Shown: piece after piece, positions 17,596 to 27,769 of the stretch
How positions within the stretch are numbered: the first letter of the stretch is position 1
How the letters are laid out: each line of letters begins with the position of its first letter
Assembly: GCA_014896355.1 (NCBI GenBank)
Contig: JADBKO010000011.1
Coordinates: 22,619-86,618, forward strand
Reading direction: 5' to 3'
Source: Bacillota bacterium
Lineage (GTDB): Bacteria > Bacillota > UBA5301 > Bu52
Length of the DNA stretch: 64,000 nt
Position numbers and translations under genes: made by a program
The notes under the pieces: generated by a model
Database searches by the model: none
Seen by the model: the letters and a program-made list of their open reading frames with translations, nothing else
What the model was told of the DNA's origin: nothing

Positions 17596-18897
17596 ATGGC
17601 GCCTGTGCCAGAGAAGAGGCCGCTCGTCCTGCATCTGGTCCGTCCGGCTGCGGGCGGCATGTCCCAGGCCTTGCGGGCGTTTTACGCGGCGCTGGGCGGC
17701 GACGGACCCTACCGGTACGCCGTGGCCGGGGACCTCTCACCCGAGCTGGCGCAGGCCCTGGAAGCCACCCCCGTGGGAACGGCGCGTTACCCGCTGGCCC
17801 TCGGGGACCGTGTCCGGCCTTTGGCGGAACCGGGCCTTGTTTGGCAGCTGGTCCGGCTGCTGCGCGGCCTGCGCCCGCAACTTCTGCATGTACAGGGATT
17901 TCGGGCCAGCATCCCAGGCCGGATGGCTGCGGCCCTCTGCGGAATTCCCGTGGTGTACTCCTTGCATAACTGGCCCCCTGATTATCTGCCGCCCGGGCAG
18001 GCCCGTCTGAGCCTTTGGCTGGAACGGTTTCTTGCCCGGTGGACGGCCTTTTACCTGCCCGTATCCCAGGCTTTGGCGCAGCGCCTGGAGTCTGTGACCG
18101 GCCCGGATGTGCGCCGCCGCCTCCGGGTGGTGCCGCCGGCCCTGGACCCAACGCCGTTTCTGGCAGGTGGCTCAGATGGCGCAGCCGGCACGACGGCGCC
18201 GCCGCAGGCCGGACCGGCTCGGCCCGCCGCCGCCACGGAGGACTCCGGCACCGCGTCAGGGCTCCCGGCTCTTCCTGCCGGCGCCCCCCTCGTGCTCACG
18301 GTGGCCCGGCTGGTCCCCAGCAAAGGCCTGGAAACCCTGGTGCAAGCCGTGGCCATTCTGAAGCGCCAGATGCAGACTGAGGGGCGGGCCGAGGGAGGCC
18401 GCTGGACTGTCTCGGGTCCGCCACCGCAATTCTGGATCGCTGGCGAGGGGCCGCAGCGTCCCCGGCTGGAAGAGCTCATCTACAGAGAAGGGCTGCAGGA
18501 TCAAGTCCGGCTTTTGGGGCAGCGCCACGACGTGCCGCAGCTGCTGGCCCGGGCTACGTTGTTTGTGCTTCCCAGCGAAAGCGAAGGGTGGGGCATGACC
18601 GCCGCCGAGGCCATGCTGGCCGGCGTGCCGGTCATTGCCACGCCGGCGGGGGGCCTGCCCGAAGTCCTCGACGGCTGCGGTGTTCTGGTTCCGCCACGGC
18701 AACCTGCAGCCTTGGCTGCAGCCATAGCAGGCCTGCTGGGCGACGAGCAGCGGCGGAAGGAGCTCTCCGAAAAAGGAAGAAACGCCAGCAGCGCCCGGTT
18801 TTCACCCCGGCGCGTAGTGCAGGAGACAGAAAGGATCTACGAATATGTTTTGGCAGATCGTGCTTCTTCGTCCCCCGGCCGGCAGGAAAAGCCCTGA
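17596..18897 (+). CDS. Glycosyltransferase family 4
   Basis: A 433-residue GT-B glycosyltransferase. The N-terminal half starts LHLVRPAAGGMSQALRAFYA and contains LLHVQGFRASIPGRMAA and VVYSLHNWPPDYLPPG. The C-terminal GT4 domain has VLTVARLVPSKGLETLVQA, WIAGEGPQRPRLEEL and the EX7E region ESEGWGMTAAEAMLAGVPVI. A low-complexity Ala/Pro/Thr linker (about residues 192-228) separates the domains and is longer than usual. GGAGGG precedes the ATG. Its 3' end overlaps the next membrane-protein gene, so the two are probably coupled. Substrates are unknown. Confidence 0.9.
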   Translation: MAPVPEKRPLVLHLVRPAAGGMSQALRAFYAALGGDGPYRYAVAGDLSPELAQALEATPVGTARYPLALGDRVRPLAEPGLVWQLVRLLRGLRPQLLHVQGFRASIPGRMAAALCGIPVVYSLHNWPPDYLPPGQARLSLWLERFLARWTAFYLPVSQALAQRLESVTGPDVRRRLRVVPPALDPTPFLAGGSDGAAGTTAPPQAGPARPAAATEDSGTASGLPALPAGAPLVLTVARLVPSKGLETLVQAVAILKRQMQTEGRAEGGRWTVSGPPPQFWIAGEGPQRPRLEELIYREGLQDQVRLLGQRHDVPQLLARATLFVLPSESEGWGMTAAEAMLAGVPVIATPAGGLPEVLDGCGVLVPPRQPAALAAAIAGLLGDEQRRKELSEKGRNASSARFSPRRVVQETERIYEYVLADRASSSPGRQEKP

Positions 18898-21334
18898 GCC
18901 CCTCCCTGGCTCCCGCTTCCGAAGCACGGTGGGCCGCAAGGCCGCAGCCACGGTTCTTGCCCTGGCCTTGACCCTTGGATCGGTCCTGGCGTGGGGCGCA
19001 GGGGTGCCGCACTTATCCCCGTCGTGCCGGGCGGCTGCCGCCCAGCCTCCAGCCCAGCCTCCGGCTCAGCTTGCCGCCCAGCCTGCTGCCCCGGCTTCTC
19101 CGCACACCGGCAGGAAGGCCGTGGTCGTGGCGGTGCCGGCTCTATCCGCTGCGGAACTGGCGTCGGTACCCATGCCCCACCTGGCAGCCATTCTGGGCAG
19201 CCAGGGTTCTTCCGCGCTCATGAATACGCGCACAGCCGGATCTGCCACCATGGTGAACGCCGGGGCCACCCTTTCGGCCGGCTCCCGGGCCCTGGCTCCC
19301 GTCAACGCCGACCAGGTGCTGATGGCCTCGGAATCCATCCCCAGCGGTGACGCAGAGGCTCATCAGCCAGCGGCCGTGGTGTTCAGGCGCCGCACGGGTT
19401 TCGCACTTCCACCCGGCGGCCTGGGCGTGCTGAACGAACCAGCACTGCAGGCTGCCAACGCCGAGAACGACCACCCCACGTTCGTAGGGAGTTTTGCCGA
19501 TGCCCTGCGGACTGCCGGCCTGCGCGTGGCTTACCTGGGGGACAGCGACGGGCTCAGCCCGCACCGGCCGGGTGCCCTGCTGGCTGCTGACAGCCGGGGC
19601 ATCATCTCGCAGGGGCTGGCCGGCGAAGCAGCGCGCCAGAAGGATCCCTCGTTCCCCTGGGGTACCCGCGCCGACTATGCCGCCTTGGAAAAGGCCTTCG
19701 TTCTCTTTTATCGGCAGGCAGACGTGGTGGTGGTGGAGGCCGGAGACCTGGAGCGCATCAATACCTACTCTCCTCTGGCCAGTCCTGAACGGCAGGCTTA
19801 CTGGCAGGCGTTGTCCCTGAAGCGCCTGGACGCCTTCATCGGCCGTCTCTGGGAGCGGATAAACCCGGGCAACACGCGGCTTTTCATCGTCGGGCCCATG
19901 CCGGGAACCACCGCCTACTCCAACCGGCTGCGGCTGGGGTTCTTCCTGATGGCCGGCGGAGGTCTGGCGCCCGGGCTGCTGGAGGGGGCCACCACCCATT
20001 GGGCCGGCATCTGCGCCAACATCGACGTTGCCCCCACAATCCTTCAATGGCTGGGCGTGCCGGAGCCCGCGGGGATGCTGGGGGAACCGGTGTACTCCCG
20101 CCCTCTGCCGCCGGGGCTTGTCCCTGCCGAAAACCAGCCTTCCGCCCAGTTGGCCTGGCTGGGCCTACAGGCCAACCAGCTGGCCTCTCTGACCAACATC
20201 CGCCCCGCCTTTCTGAAGACCTTCGTCTATATCCAGATCGTCCTGGTGCTGGCCATTCTGGCCATGGTCTTCTGGCCCAATGCCGCGCGGCCCCAGCCAG
20301 TGCTGCGGTTTTTCATAGCCTTGCTGCTGATCCTGACCACCTATCCGCTGGCCCTTCTGCTGGGCGGAGCCGCGGTGAGCAGCCTGCATCCCTGGCTCAT
20401 GGGGGCGGTGGTGGTCATCATCAGCCTGGCGCTGCCGTTAGTGGCACGGTGGGCGGGGAAGACCTGGGAGCCCCTGGGGGCGTTCGCCTGGATTTACATC
20501 GTCACAGCGTTGGTGGTGGTCCTGGACGCCGTGACCGGCTGGCATCTGGCCCGCTCCTCGCCCCTGGGTTATGACCCCCAGGACGGCGCCCGCTATTACG
20601 GCATCGGCAACGAATATGAGGGCGTCACCCTGGGGGCCGTTGTGGCCGCCATGGGGGCCTTCTGGCAATGGTGGCAGGATCGTAGGCACGGGCAGCCCCC
20701 TCCCGACGGGTATCCGAACTGGCGCCAGCGCCTGCTGTGGTCGCTGCCTTTCTGGCTGGTGGCGGTGGTTTTCTTTCATCCTGGCTGGGGCGCCGATGTC
20801 GGCGGGGCGTTGGCGGCGCTGACGGCGTGCCTGGCCTGGCTGATCCTGCCGGGTCCCGGGCGCAAGCCCAATTACAAAAGCCTTTTTCGCCTGCTGATGG
20901 TGGCGGTGCTCATCGGGACCTTGCTCCTGCTCCTGGTGGCGGCCTGGGATGCCACCCGGCCCCTGCCCTCGCACGTTGGTAAACTCTGGCTGGAGATGCA
21001 AAGCCAGGGGGCCACGCCCTTCCTGGATACGGTCCAGCGCAAGCTGAGCATGAACTGGAGGCTGCTGCACTTCACGTACTGGGCGGACGCCCTGGTGGCG
21101 TTCCTGGCAGCCTTGCTGGCGCTGTTTTTCTTCCGGCCCACCTTTTTGTGGGATCCGCTGCTAAAAGACCGGCCGTACCTGGCCCATGGATTGGAAGTCA
21201 GCCTGATCACTGCTGTGGCGGAATTCGCCCTCAACGATTCCGGCGTGGTGGCTGCCGCCACGCTGTCGCTCTATCCCGTGGCCATGCTGTTCACCCTTTG
21301 GTGCTGGAGCCATCTGGCACCCTCACCGCGTTGA
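18845..21334 (+). CDS. Large membrane protein with extracytoplasmic alkaline-phosphatase-like domain
   Basis: An 829-residue protein of unknown function. A signal anchor (about residues 35-52) is followed by an Ala/Pro/Gln-rich stretch and then an extracytoplasmic domain to about residue 440. That domain resembles the alkaline phosphatase/phosphoglycerate mutase superfamily: VVVVEAGDLERIN, LFIVGPMPG and the tail-motif ICANIDVAPTILQWLGVPEP. The remaining ~390 residues hold about nine hydrophobic segments with a conserved-looking YYGIGNEYEG loop. The catalytic metal ligands of classical phosphatases are not obvious, so it may be a non-catalytic relative or a lipid-linked phosphotransferase. The start is uncertain: the ATG at 18845 overlaps the GT4 by 53 bp, while a GTG at 18929 begins right before the signal segment. 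Confidence 0.65.
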   Translation: MFWQIVLLRPPAGRKSPEPLPGSRFRSTVGRKAAATVLALALTLGSVLAWGAGVPHLSPSCRAAAAQPPAQPPAQLAAQPAAPASPHTGRKAVVVAVPALSAAELASVPMPHLAAILGSQGSSALMNTRTAGSATMVNAGATLSAGSRALAPVNADQVLMASESIPSGDAEAHQPAAVVFRRRTGFALPPGGLGVLNEPALQAANAENDHPTFVGSFADALRTAGLRVAYLGDSDGLSPHRPGALLAADSRGIISQGLAGEAARQKDPSFPWGTRADYAALEKAFVLFYRQADVVVVEAGDLERINTYSPLASPERQAYWQALSLKRLDAFIGRLWERINPGNTRLFIVGPMPGTTAYSNRLRLGFFLMAGGGLAPGLLEGATTHWAGICANIDVAPTILQWLGVPEPAGMLGEPVYSRPLPPGLVPAENQPSAQLAWLGLQANQLASLTNIRPAFLKTFVYIQIVLVLAILAMVFWPNAARPQPVLRFFIALLLILTTYPLALLLGGAAVSSLHPWLMGAVVVIISLALPLVARWAGKTWEPLGAFAWIYIVTALVVVLDAVTGWHLARSSPLGYDPQDGARYYGIGNEYEGVTLGAVVAAMGAFWQWWQDRRHGQPPPDGYPNWRQRLLWSLPFWLVAVVFFHPGWGADVGGALAALTACLAWLILPGPGRKPNYKSLFRLLMVAVLIGTLLLLLVAAWDATRPLPSHVGKLWLEMQSQGATPFLDTVQRKLSMNWRLLHFTYWADALVAFLAALLALFFFRPTFLWDPLLKDRPYLAHGLEVSLITAVAEFALNDSGVVAAATLSLYPVAMLFTLWCWSHLAPSPR

Positions 21335-21380
21335 CATCCGGGAGGTCCGGCTGGGAACTTTGAAGGTGCGAGTTTGCGGA

Positions 21381-22655
21381 CTAAAATCCTGGGGATCCCG
21401 CCTCAGACTCCGACCCTGCGAGAGGATCCCAGACCAGCCCGCCGCAGGCGCGCCGCAAGCGGTTCATGACGGCTGCGCCGATGCCCTGGGCCGGCACCTG
21501 CTCGGCGAAGGCCACGGTGGCATCCACGGCATCCAGCAGCCGCAGGCATGTGTAGAGATGGGCGGCTATCTGATGTAAATCCGCCCTGGAGCCCAGATTG
21601 AAAAGCCAGACCCCCTCCAGCTCCTTCCCGGCGCCGGCGGGGACGAGAGGCCCGGTGAAGACCGGAGGCAGGGACTCCCAGCGGGCGCCGCAGGCCCAGT
21701 AATAAGGGAGGGTCTCCTCCGTGGCCAGGATGGCCGGATGCTGGGAACGCCGCCTTTCCCGCACACAACGATCCCAAACGGCCTGGGCAAGGGGGGCGAA
21801 ATCCGGGACGGCGACCCGCCTTGTTCCGGCCACGGCGCCAGGTCCGGGATTTTCGGCAAGCCGGATCTCGGCTGTGCCTTGGACCATCCGCACTTGGGCC
21901 TTGGGCTTGTAGTGGGTATACTTCTGGCCCGGGGAACGGGGTTTCTGACCCGGAGGGGCCGACAACTGCTCCGCGATGCCCATGCCCAGGAGGTCCTCCA
22001 GCTCCTCCCGGGTGATCCCGCCGGGGCGCAACACCGTGGGCGGGAACAGGGTGATGTCCAGCACCGTGGATTCCAACCCCACGGCGGTCGGTCCGCTGTC
22101 GATGATGGCCGCCACCCGCCCGTCCAGGTCATGGACGGCGTGCTCGGCGGTGGTGGGGCTGGGACGCCCCGACAGATTGGCGCTGGGCGCCGCCACCGGC
22201 AGGCCTACCTGGCGCAGCAGGGCCAAAGCCACCGGATGAGCTGGCAGCCGCACGCCGACGGTGCTTAAGCCGGCGGTGACCTCCGGGACGATGTCCGGGC
22301 CCACCGGCACCACCAGGGTCAAGGGGCCGGGCCAGAAATGCCGGGCCAGGACTGCCCCTGTATCCGGCACGCGGGTCCCCACGGCGAAGAGCTGTTCCGG
22401 CTCCCAGATGTGAACGATCAGGGGATTGTCGCCCGGCCTTCCCTTGGCGGCGAAAATCTTGCGCACCGCCTCCGGCGAGGACGCCACCGCCCCCAGGCCG
22501 TAAACGGTCTCCGTCGGAAACACGACGGTTTCACCGGACCGCAACAAAGCCGCGGCCTCGCTCAGCAGGGCGGCAGCTTCCGGGGAGGAAACCTGATCGG
22601 GCGGGATGCGGAAAATGAGGGTCCCGTTCTCCGTGCGCATGCGCCGCACATTCAT
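21381..22655 (-). CDS. sua5: L-threonylcarbamoyladenylate synthase (Sua5/YwlC type)
   Basis: Makes threonylcarbamoyl-AMP from Thr, bicarbonate and ATP for t6A37 modification of ANN-decoding tRNAs. The 424-residue protein has the YrdC/Sua5 N-terminal domain with VVFPTETVYGLGAVASSPEA, IFAAKGRPGDNPLIVHI and SANLSGRPSPTTAEHAVHDL. An extra C-terminal Sua5 domain (about 235-424) begins SPGQKYTHYKPKA. The ATG at 22655 follows an AAGGAG site about 14 bases upstream and leaves a full N-terminus; the frame extends upstream without homology. It lies 32 bp after prmC. Confidence 0.95.
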   Translation of the reverse strand: MNVRRMRTENGTLIFRIPPDQVSSPEAAALLSEAAALLRSGETVVFPTETVYGLGAVASSPEAVRKIFAAKGRPGDNPLIVHIWEPEQLFAVGTRVPDTGAVLARHFWPGPLTLVVPVGPDIVPEVTAGLSTVGVRLPAHPVALALLRQVGLPVAAPSANLSGRPSPTTAEHAVHDLDGRVAAIIDSGPTAVGLESTVLDITLFPPTVLRPGGITREELEDLLGMGIAEQLSAPPGQKPRSPGQKYTHYKPKAQVRMVQGTAEIRLAENPGPGAVAGTRRVAVPDFAPLAQAVWDRCVRERRRSQHPAILATEETLPYYWACGARWESLPPVFTGPLVPAGAGKELEGVWLFNLGSRADLHQIAAHLYTCLRLLDAVDATVAFAEQVPAQGIGAAVMNRLRRACGGLVWDPLAGSESEAGSPGF

Positions 22656-22687
22656 CAGCAAACGCCTCACTCCTTGCGGCAGCCGGC

Positions 22688-23593
22688 TCACGTCCGGCGG
22701 GCCGAGACGGCCCGCCAATGCCCGGCCAGATCCTTGTGCAGGGACACCTCCGTCCAGGCTTCTGAAGCCTTGGCCAGGTCTGCCACCTTTTCTGCGATCA
22801 TGGGGCTCACCTCGAACGCAACCCGCCCCCCGGTGCAAACAAGCCGGGCCGCCTGCTCCCACAGCGGGCCATAGTATTTCATGCCGTCGAGGCCGCCATC
22901 CAAAGCCGGCCGCGGCTCATAGGCCAATTCCGGTGCCAGATTTGCAAATTCTGACGAAGAGACATACGGGGGATTGCTCAAGAGGATGTCCACGCGGCCT
23001 GCCAGTCCCTGGGCCAGCAAAGGCTCCGCCAGGTTTCCCCGCAGAAAGTGCACCCTTTCAGCCACTCCCAGGCTCGCGGCATTTTGCTGCGCCACGGCCA
23101 GGGCTTCCGCGAAGGCGTCGGTGGCATAGACCTCCGCCCGGGGATGGCGCCGGGCCAGGGCCACGGCGATGGCGCCGGAGCCGGTGCCCACGTCCGCGGC
23201 TACCAGGGCTTGGTCGGGACCGCCCTGGCTGGCCCAACCCGAGGCCAGGTCCACCAGCAGTTCCGTCTCCGGCCGGGGGATCAGCACCGCCGGTGTCACC
23301 TGGAACGGCAGACCGCAGAATTCCTTGCGGCCCACCAGATAGGCCACCGGTTCCCGGCGTCCGCGGCGGCCCGTGAGCTCCCGGTAGCGGGCGATCTCCT
23401 CCGGGGTGAGAATCCGGTCATACTGGACGTACAGCTGGATCCGGGGGCATTCCAGTACCGACGCCAACAGGACCTCCGCGTCCAGGCGCGCCTGAGGAAC
23501 GCCTTTTTTCTGCAAGTACCCCGTGGCCAGCTGCAGGACCGTCAGCAATCGCCGGGGACCGGCCCCTTCCCGCGCCGCACCTGCCATACTCAA
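22688..23593 (-). CDS. prmC: Peptide chain release factor N5-glutamine methyltransferase
   Basis: Methylates the Gln of the GGQ motif in release factors using SAM. The 301-residue protein has the N-terminal helical domain with an R-x-D-A-E-V-L pattern, the PrmC-specific [15 protein letters not shown], the SAM site [16 protein letters not shown] and the catalytic NPPYV in [12 protein letters not shown]. It overlaps the prfA stop codon. TTG at 23593 has the better-spaced GAGG site; an ATG at 23587 is the alternative. Pairing with prfA is the normal arrangement. Confidence 0.97.
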   Translation of the reverse strand: MSMAGAAREGAGPRRLLTVLQLATGYLQKKGVPQARLDAEVLLASVLECPRIQLYVQYDRILTPEEIARYRELTGRRGRREPVAYLVGRKEFCGLPFQVTPAVLIPRPETELLVDLASGWASQGGPDQALVAADVGTGSGAIAVALARRHPRAEVYATDAFAEALAVAQQNAASLGVAERVHFLRGNLAEPLLAQGLAGRVDILLSNPPYVSSSEFANLAPELAYEPRPALDGGLDGMKYYGPLWEQAARLVCTGGRVAFEVSPMIAEKVADLAKASEAWTEVSLHKDLAGHWRAVSARRT

Positions 23594-24672
23594 TGCACGG
23601 CCTCGGCTTGGCTCAGTTTTCTGGCTTGATCCTCTTCGGCCAGGGCGTCCAGCAGCTCATCCATGTCCCCGTCCAAGAAGTTCTCCAGCTGGTACAGCGT
23701 CAGCCCGATGCGATGGTCCGTGACCCGGCCTTGGGGGAAATTGTATGTGCGAATCCGCTCACTCCGGTCGCCGGTCCCCACCTGGGTACGCCGCAGGGCG
23801 TCCTCCTGCTCCTTTTGGGCCCGTTGGGCCCGGTCCAGGAGCCGCGCCCGCAAGATGCGCATGGCCTTTTCCCGGTTTTGCTGCTGGGAACGCTCATCCT
23901 GGCAGGTGACCACTGTGCCTGTGGGGAGATGCGTGATACGCACGGCGGAGTCCGTGGTATTCACGTGCTGGCCGCCGTGGCCTGTGGAGCGGTAGACGTC
24001 GATGCGCAGGTCACCGGGGTCGATGTCCACTTCCACCTCATCCGCTTCCGGCAGCACCGCCACCGTGGCCGTGGAGGTATGGATGCGGCCGGAAGCCTCC
24101 GTCACCGGAACCCGCTGCACCCGGTGGACGCCGGATTCGAATTTCAAGCGGCTGTAGGCGCCGCGGCCCGACAGCTGGAAGATGACTTCTTTGAAGCCCC
24201 CCAGCTCCGTGGAATTGGCGCTCAAAAGTTCCACCGCCCAGCGATGGCGCTCAGCGTATCGCGTATACATCCGCAGCAGGTCAGCGGCGAACAACGCCGC
24301 CTCTTCGCCGCCGGCGCCGGCCCGGATTTCCACGATGACGTTCTTGTCATCGTTGGGGTCCTTGGGCAAAAGCAGGATGCGCAGCTTTTGGTGCAGTTCC
24401 TTTTCTTCCCTGTGCAGCTTCTTCAGTTCCTCTTCCGCCAGCTGGTGCAACTCTGGCTCCAGCGGCTCATTGAGCATGGCCCGGGTTTCTTCGATCTGGT
24501 TTTGCACAGCCTGATATTGTTGAAAGGTCTGGACAATGGGCTCCAGGTTTGCGTGCGCCCGGGCACATTCCTGATAAGCCCTCTGGTCACGCAGCAGATC
24601 CGGATCGGACAGCTGCCGGCCCAGTTCCTCGTAGCGCTCCACCAAGGCGCCTAGATCCAGTTTCTCTAGCAT
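23590..24672 (-). CDS. prfA: Peptide chain release factor 1
   Basis: Terminates translation at UAA/UAG. The 360-residue protein has the catalytic GGQ in [20 protein letters not shown]. The codon-recognition tripeptide is PVT in [12 protein letters not shown], the RF1-type PxT rather than the RF2 SPF. The downstream [13 protein letters not shown] block is intact. It overlaps prmC by 4 bp and the upstream DUF1385 gene by 7 bp, so the three are translationally coupled. Length and motifs are typical. Confidence 0.98.
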   Translation of the reverse strand: MLEKLDLGALVERYEELGRQLSDPDLLRDQRAYQECARAHANLEPIVQTFQQYQAVQNQIEETRAMLNEPLEPELHQLAEEELKKLHREEKELHQKLRILLLPKDPNDDKNVIVEIRAGAGGEEAALFAADLLRMYTRYAERHRWAVELLSANSTELGGFKEVIFQLSGRGAYSRLKFESGVHRVQRVPVTEASGRIHTSTATVAVLPEADEVEVDIDPGDLRIDVYRSTGHGGQHVNTTDSAVRITHLPTGTVVTCQDERSQQQNREKAMRILRARLLDRAQRAQKEQEDALRRTQVGTGDRSERIRTYNFPQGRVTDHRIGLTLYQLENFLDGDMDELLDALAEEDQARKLSQAEAVH

Positions 24673-25586
24673 ACATGCAGCCCCTTCGGCCGGGAGGAAT
24701 ACGAATGCCGGGCCTCCGGAGGCAAGACCTCCATCAGGGCCCGCAGCCCCACCTCCAGCTGGGCGTCATCCGGCTCGCGGGTGGTCAGCCGCTGCAGCCA
24801 CCAGCCCGGTTGGGCCAGCCACCGCAACAGGAAAAACGGCTTCGGGCGCCCGGAGGCCCGGATGAGCTCATAGGAAAGGCCGGCCACCAGCGGCAGAATG
24901 GCTATGTGAATGAGAACACGCTGGACAAACGGCGGCCGTCCGAAGAAAGAAAAGACGAAAATGCTCACCAACAGCACAAAGAAGATGAAGCTGGTTCCGC
25001 AGCGGGGATGAATGCGGCTGTAGGGGCGCACCGCCTCCACGCTGAGATCGGCGCCGCCTTCGAAGGCGTTGATCACCTTGTGCTCAGCCCCGTGATATTG
25101 GAACACCCGCCGGATGTCCGGCATTAGGCCAATGGCAGCCAGGTAGCCGGTGAAGATGGCCACCTTGATGAGGCCCTCCAGGACATTGAGTAGCAGATTG
25201 CTCTCCACAGCCCCCTGCACCAGGCGGATGATCCCTGCCGGCAAGGCGACGAAAAACACCAGAGCCAGGGCCAAGGCCAGGATCATGCTCAGGGCCATGT
25301 CCCGGGGCTTGATCTCCACGTCCTCGTCGGCGGCAGCCACGTTGGCGGAAAAAACCAGCGACTGCACGCCGATGGCCAAGGAATCCACCAGGGCCACCAC
25401 GCCCCGGATCAAAGGCCACGCCAGCACGGGATAGCGCTTGGACCAGGGAGCCACAGGGCGGCGGTCCACCACGATCTGGTCGTCGTCGCGCCGCACGGCG
25501 GTGGCCATGACCTCACGGCCCCGCATCATGACCCCCTCGATCACCGCCTGCCCTCCATAATTCTCGATCCTTTGCACCAACCGCAT
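24666..25586 (-). CDS. DUF1385 family membrane protein
   Basis: A 306-residue integral membrane protein of unknown function, common next to prfA in Clostridia. It has the family N-terminus [18 protein letters not shown], several membrane segments (for example [20 protein letters not shown]) and the central [15 protein letters not shown] and [20 protein letters not shown] motifs. The conserved His/Glu pair in GAEHK and the HPRCG Cys suggest a metal or catalytic site, but no activity is known to me. Its end overlaps prfA by 7 bp. Short direct repeats occupy its upstream region. Confidence 0.92.
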   Translation of the reverse strand: MRLVQRIENYGGQAVIEGVMMRGREVMATAVRRDDDQIVVDRRPVAPWSKRYPVLAWPLIRGVVALVDSLAIGVQSLVFSANVAAADEDVEIKPRDMALSMILALALALVFFVALPAGIIRLVQGAVESNLLLNVLEGLIKVAIFTGYLAAIGLMPDIRRVFQYHGAEHKVINAFEGGADLSVEAVRPYSRIHPRCGTSFIFFVLLVSIFVFSFFGRPPFVQRVLIHIAILPLVAGLSYELIRASGRPKPFFLLRWLAQPGWWLQRLTTREPDDAQLEVGLRALMEVLPPEARHSYSSRPKGLHVC

Positions 25587-25605
25587 GTCCGTGCCACCCG
25601 ACCTC

Positions 25606-25650
25606 GCACGTGATTTTGCACGTGATTACGGATCATTATTACGGACCATT
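25606..25650. repeat. Two pairs of short direct repeats upstream of the DUF1385 gene
   Basis: GCACGTGATT occurs twice (25606-25615, 25618-25627). A second pair, TTACGGAtCATT and TTACGGAcCATT, follows at 25626-25637 and 25639-25650. The periods are 12 and 13 bp, so both pairs lie on roughly the same helical face. They sit 20-64 bp upstream of the DUF1385 start and could be operator sites. No regulator is identified. Confidence 0.6.
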
Positions 25651-25707
25651 CCGCCATGATCATAACGCATGCCTTTCCCGTCGGCAAGGGCAGGTGCGGC
25701 ACCGTGG

Positions 25708-26322
25708 TCAGCCGCCGTGCTCCACGGGCGCCGTGTTCTGGCCGGGAGCGCCGGGCACTTCATGGCAGCGGCGGCAGCGGGCCTCGTAATGCTCCCTGGC
25801 TCCCACCAGGATCACGGGATCGGAGTATTGGGCAGGCTTGCCATTGACCAGCCTTTGGGTGCGGCTGGCCGGGTTGCCGCAGCGCACACAGATGGCTTGC
25901 AGTTTCGTAACGTATTCCGCCACGGCCATTAACGTAGGAATGGAGCCGAACGGCTCACCGCGGAAGTCCATGTCCAACCCGGCGGCGATCACGCGCTTCC
26001 CCCGGTCCGCCAGGCGCTGGCATACACTCACGATGGCCGCGTCGAAAAACTGAACCTCATCGATGGCCACCACTTCCGTATCCGGCTCCACCCGCTCCAG
26101 GATCTCCGCAGCCCGTGCCACCGGCACCGCTTCCAAGCTTGTCCCGTTATGGGAGGCCACTCGCTCCACTCCGTACCTGTGATCCAGCTTCGGCTTGAAC
26201 ACCTGGACCTTTTGCCTGGCAATCTGTGCCCGGCGGACTCTACGGATGAGCTCCTCGCTTTTGCCGCTGAACATGGAGCCGGTGATGACTTCCAGCCAGC
26301 CGGAATCCCGAATTGCGTACAA
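25708..26322 (-). CDS. tdk: Thymidine kinase
   Basis: Phosphorylates thymidine to dTMP in nucleoside salvage. The 204-residue protein has the P-loop [16 protein letters not shown], the DEVQFFD acidic motif and the lasso/zinc region, with Cys pairs CVRCG and CRRC separated by about 45 residues. [11 protein letters not shown] and [11 protein letters not shown] are also typical of type-II TK. It lies between DUF1385 and hflX on the same strand; tdk beside prfA is a recurrent Bacillota arrangement. The start at 26322 gives a standard N-terminus. Confidence 0.97.
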   Translation of the reverse strand: MYAIRDSGWLEVITGSMFSGKSEELIRRVRRAQIARQKVQVFKPKLDHRYGVERVASHNGTSLEAVPVARAAEILERVEPDTEVVAIDEVQFFDAAIVSVCQRLADRGKRVIAAGLDMDFRGEPFGSIPTLMAVAEYVTKLQAICVRCGNPASRTQRLVNGKPAQYSDPVILVGAREHYEARCRRCHEVPGAPGQNTAPVEHGG

Positions 26323-26420
26323 TTGCGAACCTCCCTGCCTCCAGGCACATTTCCCGCACCTGCACCGCGGCCGGCGCCGGCAGGGAATCTTCGCCGTGCC
26401 TGGGTCCGTTCCCTCCCATC

Positions 26421-26450
26421 CGTCAACTGTTGTGCCGTCAACTGTTGTGC
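26421..26450. repeat. 15-nt perfect tandem duplication at the hflX 3' end
   Basis: The unit CGTCAACTGTTGTGC occurs twice back to back (26421-26435, 26436-26450). The hflX stop codon falls in the copy nearer the gene, so the duplication extends the untranslated 3' region. It looks like a recent slippage event without coding consequence. Confidence 0.85.
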
Positions 26451-27769
26451 CGCCATGCGGACAGGCGGGCTGCCAGATGGGGGGATATCATGGCCCGGAC
26501 CGCCACGCCGGCGGGCGTATACCGGGTGGAGATGACCCTGCCGTCGTCGTGCAGCCGGCGCAGCTCTCCCAGGCGGTCATAGGGAAAGAGAAAAGTGGCT
26601 TCCTGCTCATGCCGGGCCACATATGCGGCCAAAAGCTGCTTCAGAGAGTCCAGGCCGAACCCCGTCCGGGCGGACACCATGACCCTGCCCCAGGGCCTAA
26701 CTGGGCCGAGACCGCCCTCCGGGTCCCCGCTGGGACGCCGCGCTTCGTCGGTACTGGCGGAGCTCAGGCCGGACCGCATCCAAGGCAAAGCGGGTGAAGG
26801 CAGCAGGTCCACCTTGTTGTAGGCCTCGATCAAAGGCTTCCCGCCTGCTCCCAGTTCCTGTAGCACCTGTTCCACGACGGCCTTCTGAGCCAGGCAGTCC
26901 GGGGCATGGATGTCGATGACGTGGATCAGAACATCCGCATCCACGGCTTCCTCCAGGGTGGCCCGGAACGCCGCCACCAGCTGATGCGGGAGCTTGCGAA
27001 TGAAGCCCACGGTGTCGGTGACCAACACGGAGCCGCATCCCGGCAGCACCAGGCGGCGGGTGAGCGGATCCAACGTGGCAAACAGGCGGTCCTCTGCGGC
27101 GGCCCCGGCCTGAGTCAAGGCGTTCAGCAGGGATGTCTTCCCGGCATTGGTGTATCCCACCAGGGCCACCAAAGCCAGTTCATGCTGGCGCCGGCGGTCC
27201 CGTACCTGCTGGCGCCTGCCCTCCACCTGCGCCAGCTGGGTCCGTAGCCAGGCGATGCGGCGGCGCACGCGGCGGCGGTCTGTTTCCAGGCGGGTTTCCC
27301 CCGGGCCCCGGGTGCCAATGCCCCCGCCCAGACGGGACAGCGCGCCGCCCCGCCCGGCCAGGCGGGGCAGCAGGTACGTGAGCTGAGCCAGCTCCACCTG
27401 TAGGGCTCCCTCGCGGGTGTGAGCCCTCTGGGCGAAAATGTCCAGGATCAGCTGGGTCCGGTCCAGCACCCGCACATCCAGGTAATCCTCCAGATTGCGC
27501 TGGACCGCAGGGCTGAGCTCGTCGTCCACCAGGATCAAATCCGGCGTGAGCCGGTGGCAGAGGCTGTGCAGCTCCTCCAACTTTCCGCGGGTCACGAGGG
27601 TGGCAGGGTCCACGGCCCCTGACCGCAATGGCAGGATCTCCAGGGGGAGCACTCCGGCGGAACGGGCCAGCTCAGCCAGCTCCGGCAATGTCTCCGCGTC
27701 GGACCCCACCAGAATGGCACGGCGGGGTTGACCGGCACGGCTGGATGGCCCCGGTTGCTTCACCCGCAC
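26438..27769 (-). CDS. hflX: Ribosome-associated GTPase HflX
   Basis: A 443-residue GTPase that splits or rescues stalled 70S ribosomes under stress. The N-terminal HflX domain includes the glycine-rich [23 protein letters not shown] region (split here only for length), followed by the helical linker. The G domain has G1 [15 protein letters not shown]3 [13 protein letters not shown] and G4 YNKVDLL. A short insertion rich in Ser/Arg/Gly (about residues 345-365) follows G4. The stop codon lies within a 15-nt tandem duplication. It overlaps coaX by 10 bp, so the two are cotranscribed. Confidence 0.96.
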   Translation of the reverse strand: MRVKQPGPSSRAGQPRRAILVGSDAETLPELAELARSAGVLPLEILPLRSGAVDPATLVTRGKLEELHSLCHRLTPDLILVDDELSPAVQRNLEDYLDVRVLDRTQLILDIFAQRAHTREGALQVELAQLTYLLPRLAGRGGALSRLGGGIGTRGPGETRLETDRRRVRRRIAWLRTQLAQVEGRRQQVRDRRRQHELALVALVGYTNAGKTSLLNALTQAGAAAEDRLFATLDPLTRRLVLPGCGSVLVTDTVGFIRKLPHQLVAAFRATLEEAVDADVLIHVIDIHAPDCLAQKAVVEQVLQELGAGGKPLIEAYNKVDLLPSPALPWMRSGLSSASTDEARRPSGDPEGGLGPVRPWGRVMVSARTGFGLDSLKQLLAAYVARHEQEATFLFPYDRLGELRRLHDDGRVISTRYTPAGVAVRAMISPHLAARLSAWRHNS

